DNA of 64,000 nt from Hypericum androsaemum (taxonomy: Eukaryota; Streptophyta; Magnoliopsida; Malpighiales; Hypericaceae), in contig OZ023192.1 of assembly GCA_963995505.1 (NCBI GenBank), positions 5,315,001 to 5,379,000 of the forward strand, given 5' to 3'. Of this stretch, positions 46,401 through 59,011 are shown in pieces. The translations under genes and the position numbers were made by a program. Under the pieces are notes generated by a model. It saw nothing but the letters and a program-made list of their open reading frames with translations, was not told the origin of the DNA and searched no databases. The stretch's first letter is position 1. Every line of letters starts with the position of its first letter.

Positions 46401-47952
46401 TTTATTATAACAACAATATTGTTTCTTAAAAAAAATTAGTGGCAGTAAATTGGAGGAGCATTATGTAAATTGTTAAGTATGGTTGACTACAATGGAAAAG
46501 AAATGAATACGGATTCCTACAATTTCATGTCCAACTGAAAGAGATCGAGAGGCTTGTTCCTGACATGAACCTGTAGAAACAAAACCAGATCAAATAACAA
46601 ACAACATTGTTCAAATCATAAACTCGAGTAAAGCATTCAGCTGCTGTAAATCACCTTCACTCACTGCAGAAGTCGATACAGAGGATGGTGAAATTGTTAT
46701 TTCATCCATGTGACCCAACTTTGAATCTGCATTGCCACGCTCATTCTAACAAAAAATAGATTAAGGACCGTCATCAATTATTATGCTATAAAAAGTTCTT
46801 CCATAAAAAAAGATCATAAAGACAAAATCACGAAGATGGAAGAAGGCCAAATGCATATGCTGCTTACAGCATTATGCCAAGTCCATCACTTTGACAGCCA
46901 GAAAAGTTTTCAGCATAAAGAACCCCTTGCTTAGAAAAAAAAGAAAAGCAACAAAAGGACAACTAACTTGCCAAATTAAGTAAGCACATAACAGAGAACT
47001 GAACTAGAAGTACCTCAGATTTCAGTGAGCTGGACAACACAATAACATCGCCATCACTCCTTGGCGTATGGTTGTCTCGTGGAATACAAACGGGGGTTGA
47101 ATTTACATCCTCGCAGTCTCGGCCTAAACAAGTAGCAACTGGATCATGGAAGCAGAGGAAAATAATACAAAAAGAAAAATGAATAACTCACCTCCGGACG
47201 CAACATCCTCTAGCTCATCATCATCAACATCAACAACAATAGGTTCACATAAAGTTGCCCTTTCACGGTCCACTGGACGTCTAACAACTACAAATTGATA
47301 AACGGGAAAGTGAAGAACAAAAATACCACATGCAAAATCACATCTTCATGTTCGGATTGGCACAAAAATAAAGGAATTGATTTCCAAATCCGCAAATGCT
47401 CGTGTTTATCTAGATCATGGAATTCATTTGAAAATCTCACTTAATTAAGTTGTCTGAATGGAGCAAATTTCATTGCTAGGAATTTCACTTTTTTCGCAAA
47501 TGAATTAAGAATTCTTATGGAGTGTTTCAGAATTTCATTTATCGATGAACTTCTAATGGAATTCATTTTTTAAATGAAATGAATTCCTAACTTTTTTGGA
47601 ACCGAGCATAAGAATTCATTTTCCTAATTAAATTGCAAACAAGTATATATAGACTATAAATACTAATACCGGCTAGCTCCTCGTTTCTATTATAACCTAG
47701 AAAAGGGAGAAATAATATTTAAATAAAAGAAAATCGGGAAATTAGAAGCGTACAGCACTCAAGGAATTTGTACTTGGTAACGGGAGAAGAAGAGGAGCTT
47801 TCAAAATCCCGGCGTCCGCTCCGGCGAAGATGATCACCGGCGGCGCAGGAGTGGCGAGGACGGGCGAAGCGGCCGAGGAGCATCTCCGACTCCTTCTCCA
47901 CCCGCGCGTCCTCCTCCCCGAACTCGAACACGCTGTACTCCCGCCGAGCCAT
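40421..47952 (-). CDS. ULP2: ULP2-type SUMO protease (peptidase C48), multi-exon
   Basis: Start ATG at 47952 (MARREYSVFEFGEEDARVEK), stop TGA at 40421-40423, with about 15 exons joined by GT-AG introns. Exon 1 is 47754-47952, exon 2 47192-47287, and phases match where I checked. The N-terminal half is acidic and Ser-rich. A central domain (45970-44500) carries 'QSRLSFFSSCIQVQG' and 'FEWC'. The C48 protease domain starts near 44327 ('DVIYPEGDPDAVVIG', 'RFVNDTVIDFYIK'). Catalytic residues are His in 'LHWSLIVICHLGDVV' (43528-43530), Asp in 'CILHMDS' (43343-43345) and Cys in 'ENCFDCGLF' (42379-42381). The long C-terminal tail (41667-40421) is low-complexity. By family, it removes SUMO from nuclear targets. 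All three catalytic residues are present, so it is likely functional. Exon ends beyond those listed are approximate. Confidence 0.9.
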
Positions 47953-49066
47953 CGCCACAGATATCGCTTCGCTTGCCTCCTGTGTTTACTTTGACCTTTT
48001 TGTGTTTCTTCTGTTTTTTTTCCTAAATAGGAAAGGGAATTGAAATTTGAAAGGGAGTTGAGGTTTTGTTTGAGGGGGAAATCCGAAACCAATGTTTTAA
48101 AAATCGACCCGGAGATCGATCTGGGATTTCTCCCGGTCTCTGGGTCAACCGGTTGAATTATTGGTCGGACCAAATTTTTATTTAATTTTATGTTGATTTC
48201 AAATAAAATATGGTCAGATCAAGTTGTCCAAGTCAAAAAATTCAGTTGAATGACCTGCTCCAAGTCCAAACGAATTTCAGACGGTTCGCAAGATGAACGT
48301 ACCAACTCTCAAACCCGATTCGTCTAAATGACCGATGGACGCCCACCATTGGATCTGAGCGCTCGTTAAGTTAAGCCAATGAACGACTCAGATCTTCTTC
48401 TAAACCATCCGGAACACAATAAAAATACGCACTATATTCGTTCTCCTCTAATTTGGTTGCTTCTTGTTTAACAAATTGGTTTCTTTTTACGTTAGTTACT
48501 TGATAATTTGACTACGTTTTAATCAAACGATCCACTTTGTCTCTATAAGTGATATTTTTGGAGTGGTTTCACTTGGTTGAATAAATTTGTTTCTAAGATA
48601 TATAACACATTTAAATTGCTACATTATTGTGAACCGAGTTAGCTTTTATTGATCGCACTCATTGGAAATATATATATTTTATTTTAATTTTTTTAAGAAA
48701 ATAACACGAATTCGCAATATGTATAATAGCTAATGATCTCGGTCTTAAAGTATATTTTAAAAAGGATAAATATAAGAATGATAAAATTTTGAGTCATACA
48801 AATCCTACTATTCATTCCCAACTCTAATCCCGAATCGCGAATCCTTACCACATGCGAATAAAATAACTAAGAACCAATGTAGTTGAATTATCGATATTAC
48901 AAAACGTCAGGCCAAGAAAAAATATTTCTTATAAAAGATTAAGGAAAAGATATTCAGAGATGAATATTGGAGAGTAAAAAATGGTAGCGTCTGAATAAAC
49001 AACAAATCCTTGAAAATTTAGAAAAAGAAAAATGACATGAAATAGAAGCTTTCTTCCTCCGAAGCT
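47953..49066. other. Intergenic region between GDI 3' end and ULP2 promoter
   Basis: Contains the ULP2 upstream region. A patch at 48090-48180 with repeated CCGG/GGTC words ('GGTCAACCGGTTGAA') resembles decayed plant interspersed repeats. No gene seen. Confidence 0.5.
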
Positions 49067-52000
49067 TTATTCTTCCGCTGCACTTGCGGCACTCAGGTCC
49101 ACCGAAAGATCAAGATTCTGAAACACAAGAACCAGCGGATCAATTTTCAGTATATTTTATTTTTCTGAAGTAAATTACTTTATAAAAATCAGATTTTTGT
49201 TAAAAACTGTGTCTAAAAAAAAGACGGTTAAATTGGTGGTCAAAAGATCGTTAATTAACTCGGTTAGAGAATAATAATTGATTGTAAATTATTAAATTAA
49301 CAAGTAAAAATATTTACTGGAGTGTAAAGTTTGTTTTGGTGATAAATAATACTGCAGTAAATTGCTCCTAATGTAGTAAATAATTTTTCCCGCGGTAAAA
49401 TATAATTATTCCGGTAAACAAGATTTCACCGCAATAATTGCTTGGAGTTCCAAAACTCTAAACAAAGGGAAGCCAGAAAGTTCTACCTTTTCAGATGCTT
49501 AAAGAAAAACAGAATAATCAATGGGAGTTTGGATTTCCCTGAGAAAATCTTAGGTTTAAATTTTATGGCCGAAAAAGATATTATCGAAAAAATTCGTTTT
49601 AAAACAGAAGGGCGCTGAATTACCTTTCCGGTGATCATACTGTACATTTTTAGAACATCATCTACCGTGCTCTCGAAATGCGTAGACGCATCATAGCTCT
49701 GACAATAAAGGTAAAAAAATTGTTAAACAACTTAGAACTTTAACAGAGGAGAAGTCAATGCATTTGGTACTTACAGTGGAAATGAAGCAGTTCTCAGATT
49801 CAGGACTATTTATTGGTTCGTATCTATCGTATGTGTCGTAGAATATCTCGTCAACCGGACCGAGTAGGGCGACTCCTGGCTTCAATTCGGCCTCCGGATC
49901 GTCGGTCTCAGCCTCCGTTGAGACGAAGGCGATGAACTTCCCTTTCGGAGCCACATTGTGAGCATAAGAACAGCAGAAGAGGTACCTGCAGCAGTGACCG
50001 TGGAATAATATGATCAGGTTGCATCCTGCAAGTGTTTTATCTGCAATCTGACTACGGTTTTCCTCAGCACCGTGCTGACGAGTGCAGTTGACTGTAAGGT
50101 TGCGGTTAAAATGCACTCATGAAGATCTTACATGTCGGATTTACGACCGAGTTGCTTCTGAGGCAGAATAACCTGCACAGAGTGGGAGTCGCTGGTGTCC
50201 GGAATTGGATGGCTCATTATGCATATTGCCCGAGCAACTTTCCCCACCTTCTGAACCTGTTTTGTTCAACCATATATAATTCTCATCATCCAAAACAGAA
50301 CACTTCAAGACATAGAAGAAAGGCTCCTCGAGCTGCTCGAATTCATCTCGGAGGTTGCTACTTTACCTTGTCAGGTAAATAGGACGGATCACACACAACT
50401 TTCTTGCATTTTGCAGTCTCTCCTTCAGATGTCACACCAATGACTTTCCCGTCATCGTCGACTTCAACCTGACATCAAGTGGGATTAAGCAGGGCAGCAG
50501 AGGCAGGCGAGCAGCATCTTTTCGAGTTTCAGACATCCAGATCAAGAGAATGTACCTTGCATTCTGGCTTGTTGAGCATGTAGGTTCCACCATAAACTGC
50601 ACTTAGTCGTGCAAATGACTGCGAAAGGGCATGCAAAAAGAACGTCAAAGCGAATTTATATCGGGTCCACGAATTACATCAGTGGTGTTGAGGATAAAGC
50701 CAGACCTGAGGCAATTCTCCAAGCCCGTAGAGTGGATAGATATAAGGCGATCCCCCTTGAAAACGCGCCAAAGACTCTGCGTAGAGCTGTACAATGTACA
50801 AAATGTCAATCCGAGGAAATGTGGCATAAGAAGAAGGATAAGGGAGGTGTACCTTCGCCCTCATAACGAAGTCTAGAGCGGGTTGATCCAAGTAGCTATC
50901 ATTTTGGTGAAGCGCCAATGCGTGGCCGATAAAGTCGATTGTATCATCCTCTAGACCATATTTTCTGCAGAAAGGAAAATTCAGAGCTAGAAGTACTAAT
51001 GTACAGAGAAGCAATGGGCAAGAATCATACGAGATGACTTCTCTTGCTGTAACTTTGTTCAAGTCGAGTCCTTCATGGGATTTCGGATCATTCTCGTCGT
51101 AGTCCTGCACATAGATGAAGAACTTCCGAGCTCGCCGCTTCTCAAACAGTCCCATCAGTGGTGATTTCAGTGCCTCAACATCAGTTGCTGGAACCTTGTA
51201 TATCTGCCAATGAGATACACAAACGTTCGCGCCATAACGCTTCAACGATCTCCTTCCGCCCCTTTTCGTGTTAAACCGAAAGAGAATCATTACCAAATGA
51301 TCAAATCAAACATCAGATTGAACATACCTTTCCTTTGTTGTACACAAAGCTGCCATCAACAGCTTTGAAATTAAGGTACTTTGTCACATCTGTGTGAATC
51401 AGAACCCGAACCAGACCGCCATTTGCGATAATGAACTGCAAAAAGACAATAGGAACTGATCACAAACAATATCATGAACTGTGATCGAAACATAACATCG
51501 GTGTTCTTCGAAGCTGATCAATTGACTTAAGCACATAGCAAATGAACATGTATGTACCTTTGGTATCATGTCCACATTGTACTCTTTGCTCGATCCGAGA
51601 CTCTCCGGTGGTGCGTCGTCTCCCCTGAACCGCTTCCATAGCTAGGAGCAACAAAAGAAAGATTGCAGAAATTAGAGAACACAAACACAAAGTAGAACCA
51701 GACCCCATTTGTTTCTCCGGAAAATATTCTCTCTTAAACTATGGTAGAAAATTACTTTATGTAAAAACAACAGCAAGTATTTTTCATTTTTTTGATTAGT
51801 ACCTGGTTGAGATTAAGAGAGGTGGATTCTCCTCCATAATAGTCATTCCTGTCCATATGCAATACCTGTTTCCAAATCGGATCCAAAAGAGTAGAATCTG
51901 AATAAATTCCATGTTTCATAAGTAATTGAATCTGTCCCAAGTTTTGACGTCACTAGATAATTGTTGTAAAAGTTAAAATTAGACGTGGACAACTAATGGA

Positions 52001-52451
52001 ACACCCTTGGCAAACCGTCTTCTAAATGAGATCCGAAAAATATATTTTTCAGGAGGTTGGCAGAAAGTTGCAAATGATAGAATTTTTCTAACCCTCCTTT
52101 CCCGAAATGAATAACGTGAAATTAATCTTCCTTTCTGCATAGAAAAGGGAATTGGATCTAGCCGTTCGACTCTGGATAAGACACATATTTTTCTAGAGAT
52201 CGGCAGAAAATTATAATCAATAGAATTTTCCTAACACTCCTTTCTCGAAATGAATAATGTAAAATTCTTTTTCCTTTTTACGGGTAAAAGGGAATTGGAT
52301 CTAGCCGTTCGACCCTGAATACGAGAGATTAGAAAAAAAAACATAGAAAGGGAAATGGTCATACTTTGAGGCCATCAACAGAGAGGAGGCCACTGAGGAT
52401 GCATTCCTTGAGACCTGTCCCGAGGACTATCACGTCGTACTCTTCATCCAT
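49067..52451 (-). CDS. GDI: Rab GDP-dissociation inhibitor (GDI), 13 exons
   Basis: ATG at 52449-52451, TAA at 49067-49069. Thirteen exons with consensus GT-AG sites give about 443 residues, the normal length of plant GDIs. Conserved regions visible: N-terminal '[20 protein letters not shown]' (dinucleotide-fold-like start), '[18 protein letters not shown]', '[19 protein letters not shown]', '[13 protein letters not shown]', '[14 protein letters not shown]' and the C-terminal acidic tail 'DLSAASAEE'. Exon 1 is 52365-52451 and the last exon about 49067-49120. By family knowledge, it extracts GDP-bound prenylated Rab GTPases from membranes and recycles them through the cytosol. No frame breaks were found. 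The gene lies in the same direction as its two neighbours, with no sign of co-regulation. Confidence 0.96.
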
Positions 52452-53752
52452 GGCGCTAGAATCTTACTTTGTCCACGAAACAGCAAAAAGGAAACCTTCT
52501 TCGTTGGAAAGAAGAGAGAGAAAGGGTTAAAGCGAGACAAGAGGCAATAACGTACGTGAGGTGAGGTGAGGTGAGGTGAGGTGGGTTTGTGAGGGGAAGA
52601 TGAAGAGGCTTGGGGGAGAAAGCGTGGTTCAATGGCTTTAGGACACTTGGTTGTCTTATGGAGCTATTCTTTAGCGCGAACATAACGGTAAAGACCAAAT
52701 CAGATCCGATAAATAACGGCCTATTAGGATCAAAGAAATTTATATCGACCCGAATAATCTAAATTTAAATTGAGCATAATCTTATATGGTGCAAAACTTT
52801 CCCTACCAAATTTTAATCTAGTTGTATTTTTTAAACTTCAACTCGAGACTTCTAGTACGACCAAATCGAACTATAGTGGACATTCTAATGCATTATGTTC
52901 AACAACGGACACCTCTAAGTATTGATTCTAATGAATTGGTCTCACATTTATTCTTACTTACTTCTAAAATTCTCCGAAAGAGAAAATATATGCATCAATC
53001 AAAACATCAAGAAATAAACCAGAAAGGAACAGTCTAAACCTACAAATAGTAGTTGATGGGAGTGGTAAGAATTTTTGATTCACTTAAGAATATATTAGAA
53101 TTAAGCCTTTAAACCTAAGAAACATTATTGAGAGGTCCGTCAATAAAATAGGGTCGGACTCTAAATAGCATATGTTTAAAAAGAAGAACAGTCTGAAGTC
53201 TCATGTCAATATTAGCAGTGAGTTGAAGGACGAGTCAGCTTAATAATAGGAGCCAACAACTTGTGAAACTAGGTCCCAAATCCTTTAAGAATTACATTAT
53301 TCAATTCATTATTCTCGAACTTGCTCATTTAACACATGAAGTTGTAACTTTTCACCAAAAATTACAAAAATCATAATCGAGTAATAAAAATGCTAGAGGT
53401 GCATTATTCTTGGACTAACAAAGGCACCTAGGAGAATGCCACCATCTTTCTTGGTGAATGCCACCATCTTTATTTCAACCATATAAATAAGATAATACTA
53501 TATCAGCCATCAGATCATTGGGTTGCTCCAATCTACACCTCTCAATTCTTAATAATCAATCTGGATTCGGTAACCTGTAACAAAATTGAACAGCTTTAAC
53601 TTGGACCAAACTTTTGTAACACATCACTAAACGATAGTTGGATAACAGATCTCCTTATCTAACCAAAAATCTTAAAACTATCGGCAGCTGAAATTCCTTC
53701 ACTTATAAACCGGACCAACTACTCTCCGTTTATGTATCATGAGTCAGGTTAC
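52452..53752. other. GDI upstream region and 3' flank of the MADS gene
   Basis: Holds the GDI 5' UTR/promoter, with the (GTGAG)n repeat at 52556-52582. The rest is AT-rich with no supportable gene. Confidence 0.5.
52556..52582. repeat. (GTGAG)n microsatellite in GDI leader
   Basis: About five pentanucleotide units; on the GDI coding strand this is a (CTCAC)n pyrimidine-rich tract about 100 bp before the ATG, a common place for such tracts in plant 5' UTRs. Confidence 0.85.
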
Positions 53753-56700
53753 CTACCCCAATTTAAGAAAAGAATATGGATGTACTGTGCCACTGCTGTT
53801 CGTTGTAGCCGACTCGGAACAATTGCCTTGTTCAACATTGTGTATCCTTGTTACCACCTCATGATCGTTCATCATCTGCATTAAAAATTATACGAACTGG
53901 GTTGTAAGAGCAGATTAACAAGAATGGAGTACAAGAACAAAATTGATTCATATCTTATACTCGATCGTCTTACTTGTTTTAAGCGTTTGTTCTCCTCCTT
54001 CAGTGCTTCTCCCTGAGGAAGAACAAATATGAGACAACAAACTCCTGCGTGTGCGCGTTCACGAATGTGTTTACGCGCACTCGTAAACACATTCGTGAAC
54101 ATTAACGTGCTAGTGCAAGTCATGAACACACTAACCCAATGAAAAGGATTCATCGTACCTTGTCCTTGAGGGCATTTATCTCATTTTTAAATTTGTCAAC
54201 CTATTGCACCATACACAATCTATGTCAGATATTGCAGAGGTATTGATTATTATGAAACTAGAACAAACCAACAGGCATTGTGTGCCTGCCTCGTGTCGAA
54301 AACGCGAGCTCCGAAGAAAACGAAATAGGAATTCTTAGGATGCGTACTTCACATGAGAAGTGTGAGAAAACTTGAAGAAACACCTACCAAATCTGAAACA
54401 ACAAACACATAATCCTATACAAATTACCTTCATATCCAAAACACGTTTTAAGCCTCTTTCGACCGAATTTTCGAGGCGTTGTAATTCTTGAAAGTCCAAC
54501 CCATGTAGGTCTTCTCCCTTCAATTTCCTACGAAATCGACGGCTAAACAAACTCAAAGGAAGAGTAAGAAATATGTACACGGGTGACCGTTGAGGCGAAA
54601 CAAGTTTTACCTTAGTTCACTGCTTTTCGCCTCAAATTCCTTACCCAACACCACACATGTGCCTCTATCCAGCTGAAGAAAAAAAAAGCAGAGTTTTCAG
54701 ACATGGAAATCTTTTGTATAAAATTTAGTTGTAGACCCATGTTTATTATTCCTTTTTTTATAAGTAGATGCCATTTTATTATTTCGAAAAAATATTTAAG
54801 GTGCGTAAAAAAGATACAAAGGACTAACGAAATACCAAAATTTGACAGTAAAGAAATACATCCTGAATTGTATTTGTTGGCAATGTTTAAAACGCGAATT
54901 CATAAACATTTTGGTATGAGCATGATAAAAATAAAACTCATTTTGCAGGAGTTATTACTAGTTTTCACTATAACTATATATATTGCAATTGATGAAAACG
55001 CCAAAGAAGTATACAAGAAGTAATGATACAACGTACAATGAGTAACGATAATGATATAATGTACCATAAATCGTGGTACAATTTGATGAAGAACTTTTGT
55101 ATGTTAGAATTTCCATATCTAACTCAAAACCTTAAAGTAATGAGTTTGTGGATTTTCAACACTTATAAACTAGCTCATTACACTTCCACTAACCGATGTG
55201 GAATTCTCAACACGTCTCCTCAAACGAGACCCATCGGTCGAAGATTGCAGGGGTTTTGACTTCGCCAACGTGCGGTAATGGAGGTCGTACGAGCAAACAA
55301 TGGGTACAGGATCAACCCGCTCTGATACCATATTAGAATCTTCATATCCAACTCAAAACTTTAAGGTAATGGGTTGGTAAATTTTCAATACTTATAAACT
55401 AGCTCATCCCACTTGCGACGTGGAATTTTCAACATTGTCAAAAAAGTAATGTTCAACGAGATTTATTTTCTTTTCCTAAAATACCGTTTTGACCTCCAAC
55501 CATTAACACCAGTGGGTCAGTATCAGGCTCCAAACACAACGGTTTCTATTTAGTATTTTTAGCATTCAAACAAATAGCTTGACATGCATCTTATTTACCT
55601 GCGACTCCAGAGATGGCTGGCCTAGCTTGTTAATGTTATTTGCATGTTGGCAGCGTCTCTCTATGACCTGCTTCAAGCTTCAAGCAAACCACAAGACCGA
55701 GGTCAACTTTATGTAAATTTCACTCTTAGATTTGACTTTAAACAAAAGATGGTCAATTAATGACCACAGACATGCACTTCACATAAACACAAAAGTTTCA
55801 GCTTCCGGCTAGGAACTTTTGCCTAGATTGTAAAAAACGTGAATTCACTTACGAAAAATTCTAAAAAAGGTCGAAAAATTCTTGGCTTTAAATATTATAG
55901 GTGCACAAAAATATATATTTTTGTTATCTTCTTTTTTTATTGTGTTTCTTTGTAGTTGTACTTTCGTGGGTCGCAAAGTGTATAATTAGTATTTCTGCTA
56001 CGTCAATAACACGGAACTTTTTTTATCTTTTGAGAAAACAAAAATGTGAGTTTAATTTTTTGGTTCTTGCTAGTTGTCGGGACATTCACTAAACCGATTA
56101 ATATAAATTCGAACAGAGTATGATATTTGAGAGGTAACTAAGTTTTTTCAAAAAATTATTTAATACTACTGCATTTTTAAGAACTCTCAAAACTTCTTGA
56201 TTAATTTAGAATAATTATATCATCAATTAATCTAATAACTTGTTGTTGGTAAATGTGCGTTCAATTGCATTCATGTGATACTGGATGTTTTTGGCCAGCA
56301 GCTAAAATTTAATTTGGCAGTTGGACTTCATCACTAACGTTTGGGGTATTATTGTGAGACAGCTAAATTATATAGGCCCTAGAAACTACACAAATTCAAG
56401 CTACATTATTTGGACCGATTGATGATCTTGGTCAAGATTTTGGTGCATGTAGGTAGTCCCAGCTTTGAATTTGTTGACTGTGTTCTCTCAAATACCATAC
56501 CCTAGAAGATATCCAAGCAGTCAAAATCCTTGCCAAATATTTGACCTAATGATTAATAATGACGATGAAATTATGTACATACATATACTAGTAGCCGCCA
56601 AAAGTAGCTTGCCCGATGACACAAAGCATACATATATGAATTTGACGGAAAATTAAAATTTCAATTTTATGTTAAGTGTAATAATTGGTGTAAAATATTT

Positions 56701-59011
56701 AATTATAAAAAAACCGGTAGTTGCCTAAAGATATTAGGTCTAACGGCACAAGACATGTTAGAACAGCAGAAGCGTAAACACAGATGTGTGTAAAACACTC
56801 ATAACAAATAGCCGCAGAGATAGGAATAAGACTATAGCTATTGGTGATTGATACCAATCGATCACCACAAGAAGACGAAGAACAATATTTTTAAATAAAA
56901 AATGGTGGCATTTTGGGCGATAATAGATGTATGTGTATGAGAAAAAAATTAATTATTTATTTAGAAGTTTGGGTTGGATTGAGTCATTGTTAAAGTATAA
57001 AAAGGTTGGGTTGGGTTGAGTTGTAAGTTGATGAGAGAGAAGTTATTTATTTATTTTGTGATCGGGCTGGATTAGATCACGAATAAACTTAGTCTAATAA
57101 AGGATACACGATATACGTAGTTTGGACAACTGATATACATCCACGGGGTCGAGACAATCATCGCTATAATATGTAGAGATACATGATACATAAGTCATAG
57201 CCAACCTCAATTAAGCGAAGACCAAGACCAAAGAATTCCTAACTCTTACCTTCCTATAAGAAGCCAAGCCCAATATGATGTACAGTAGGAATGGAGTTTA
57301 ACATAGTTATAACCCTGGACAAATCCTAACAAAGCGCAATAGGAATTATCGAAGATCGAGTTTCAATCTCTGGTAAGTGTAACACTGAAAGTTTACCTTT
57401 CCAAAAAAAGTTACCACTAGTCAGACCCTTTATGTAGTAGGTGTTCAATGGTGATGTAGTAGCAAGAAAACAAAACAAGGGGATCTAGTTTTTGTTGATC
57501 CCAAGCATGATTTGGAGTTACTTGATAACCTATGGAACATAAGGAATCACCACAATTATTTCATTTTTCAACAAAAAAAAAATTGGACATTCAACGTGTG
57601 TTTTAAACAATTTGCTAACATTTCAAAACAGATATGTAGACCTTAATATGTAGACCTTAACATGGCATCAACAGTCGTAGCATTATTAACATTATCAGTT
57701 TATATATTTTTCCAAAATTATATAGTACTCAACTACTCAATGGAGTGACTAATCCAATTTTTTTGAATGATTTTGAAGCCTAACAATGTTACTCTATAAT
57801 TTTTCTAGCATTGTTGCATTTTCATGGATTGAAATATTATTAAACTATAATAACCACTCCCACGATGTAGATGATTCCATTTATGTATTCTAAGTCTACA
57901 TAAACTGCAAATAAAAGTTGGCTGGCAGAACACGATTTCCTTTGTAGCCGTAAGATTATTTGTTCGCCTGGAAACACACGTAGGAATTAAGTGCTCGATA
58001 GTATGGCTCAAGCTATATTACTAGGTACTAATGAGAGTTGTTACCATTTTCTAAATGGTAAGCAACATGGATTTTCATAAGAAGTTTTTGGATTTAATAC
58101 TTTGGAATCAAAAGAACGAATCATTTCTAAATAAAGTCCAAAAATACTAATGAGAATTGTTCAAATCTGTAGTGAACTATATGTTTGTAGGAGGACGACG
58201 ATCAATAATTCTATATAGTTGGTGGCCAGTGGTCGAAAGCATATCATTTTTTAACAGCTAATTTTTTATTTTCGGTTGATAAATTTCTAAAAATACACAT
58301 CTTGTTAAGAGGATATACAATCTTCCATATTCGTATCTGTATCTATGCATATTTGTTTAAGTTGTTAAAAGCAAAAAAGAAAATTACAAAAAAATATATC
58401 TTGTACACAGCAACCAAAATATAAGCGTATTCGTGTTGAAGTGGTGATCCAGTACTACTCGGAGACAAATAGTACAAAAGAAAATAAACAGAAAAGAAAG
58501 GTACAAGAAAATCTTGTACACATTAACCAAAATATATTTCAGTACATGGTTTATCTTTTTTGTTTGTATTACATCGTATTCCTAGACCTATTAACCCGAG
58601 CGATATTTAAAAAATGGCAAAACTTTGCAATAAGTATTTAACACTACTAAATTTCTCGAACTCGAGATTTCTTAGTTAATCTAGAATAATTTTCTTATCA
58701 TTTGATTTAAGTATTTATTAGTACCGGCTTATTAATAATGAAGCAAAGCCATAGAGTTGTTGGTGCAGTAAGAAATTAAGACAAAATCAGAAATGAATCA
58801 ATTTAATTTATTGGAAAGTTGTTAATTACCTAGAGCTTGAGTACTCGAAGAGCTTGCCAGTAGCAGAAAACACCAGGAGAGCAATCTCAGCATCACAGAG
58901 AGTAGAGAGCTCATGAGCTTTCTTAAAAAGCCCTCTCCTCCTCTTCGAGAACGTCACTTGCCTCGCTGTTATGCTGCTTATCTTCTTAATCTCGATTTTC
59001 TGCCTCGTCAT
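53753..59011 (-). CDS. SVP: MADS-box transcription factor, SVP/AGL24 (StMADS11) clade
   Basis: Type II MIKC gene. Exons on the minus strand: 58830-59011 (182 bp), 55599-55677 (79), 54611-54672 (62), 54428-54527 (100), 54159-54200 (42), 53974-54012 (39), 53753-53875 (123 with stop). They sum to 627 bp, 208 residues, with all phases compatible. The first exon encodes the MADS domain ([18 protein letters not shown], '[19 protein letters not shown]'). Exons 2-5 encode I and K regions ('[20 protein letters not shown]'). The C-terminal motif ends 'FLKLG', like the SVP 'LKLG' end. Exon lengths 79/62/100/42 are those expected for this clade. Clade members repress or promote flowering and control dormancy and meristem identity; which applies here cannot be told. 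The protein is somewhat shorter than the roughly 220-240 usual. Confidence 0.93.
54057..54100. repeat. Perfect 44-bp hairpin in MADS intron 5
   Basis: Arms GTTCACGAATGTGTTTACG (54057-54075) and its exact reverse complement (54082-54100), with loop CGCACT. It lies in the 146-bp intron between exons 5 and 6. Confidence 0.97.
55102..55434 (-). mobile_element. TRIM (miniature LTR retroelement) in MADS intron 2
   Basis: Terminal direct repeats at 55102-55212 (TGTTAGAATT to CTCAACA) and 55331-55434 (TATTAGAATC to TTCAACA) flank 118 bp with no coding capacity. The primer-binding site GCTCTGATACCA (55319-55330, plus-strand reading) abuts the right repeat, which puts the element on the minus strand. 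Flanks TTGTA (55097-55101) and TTGTC (55435-55439) look like a target duplication with one change. It lies in intron 2 of the MADS gene in the same orientation as the gene. Confidence 0.85.
55678..58829 (-). other. Large first intron of the MADS gene
   Basis: A 3152-bp intron, bounded by GT at the exon 1 end and AG at 55678-55679. Long first introns of this clade often carry regulatory elements. I see no coding sequence in it, only AT-rich DNA. Confidence 0.85.

Noticed and set aside
47719..47958. Protease start two codons earlier (47958)
   Set aside because: The codon at 47956-47958 is GTG on the minus strand. The first ATG is at 47952, and the family start resembles the sequence from there.
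48090..48180. Possible MITE with CCGG-rich sequence upstream of ULP2
   Set aside because: No terminal inverted repeat or target duplication could be defined.
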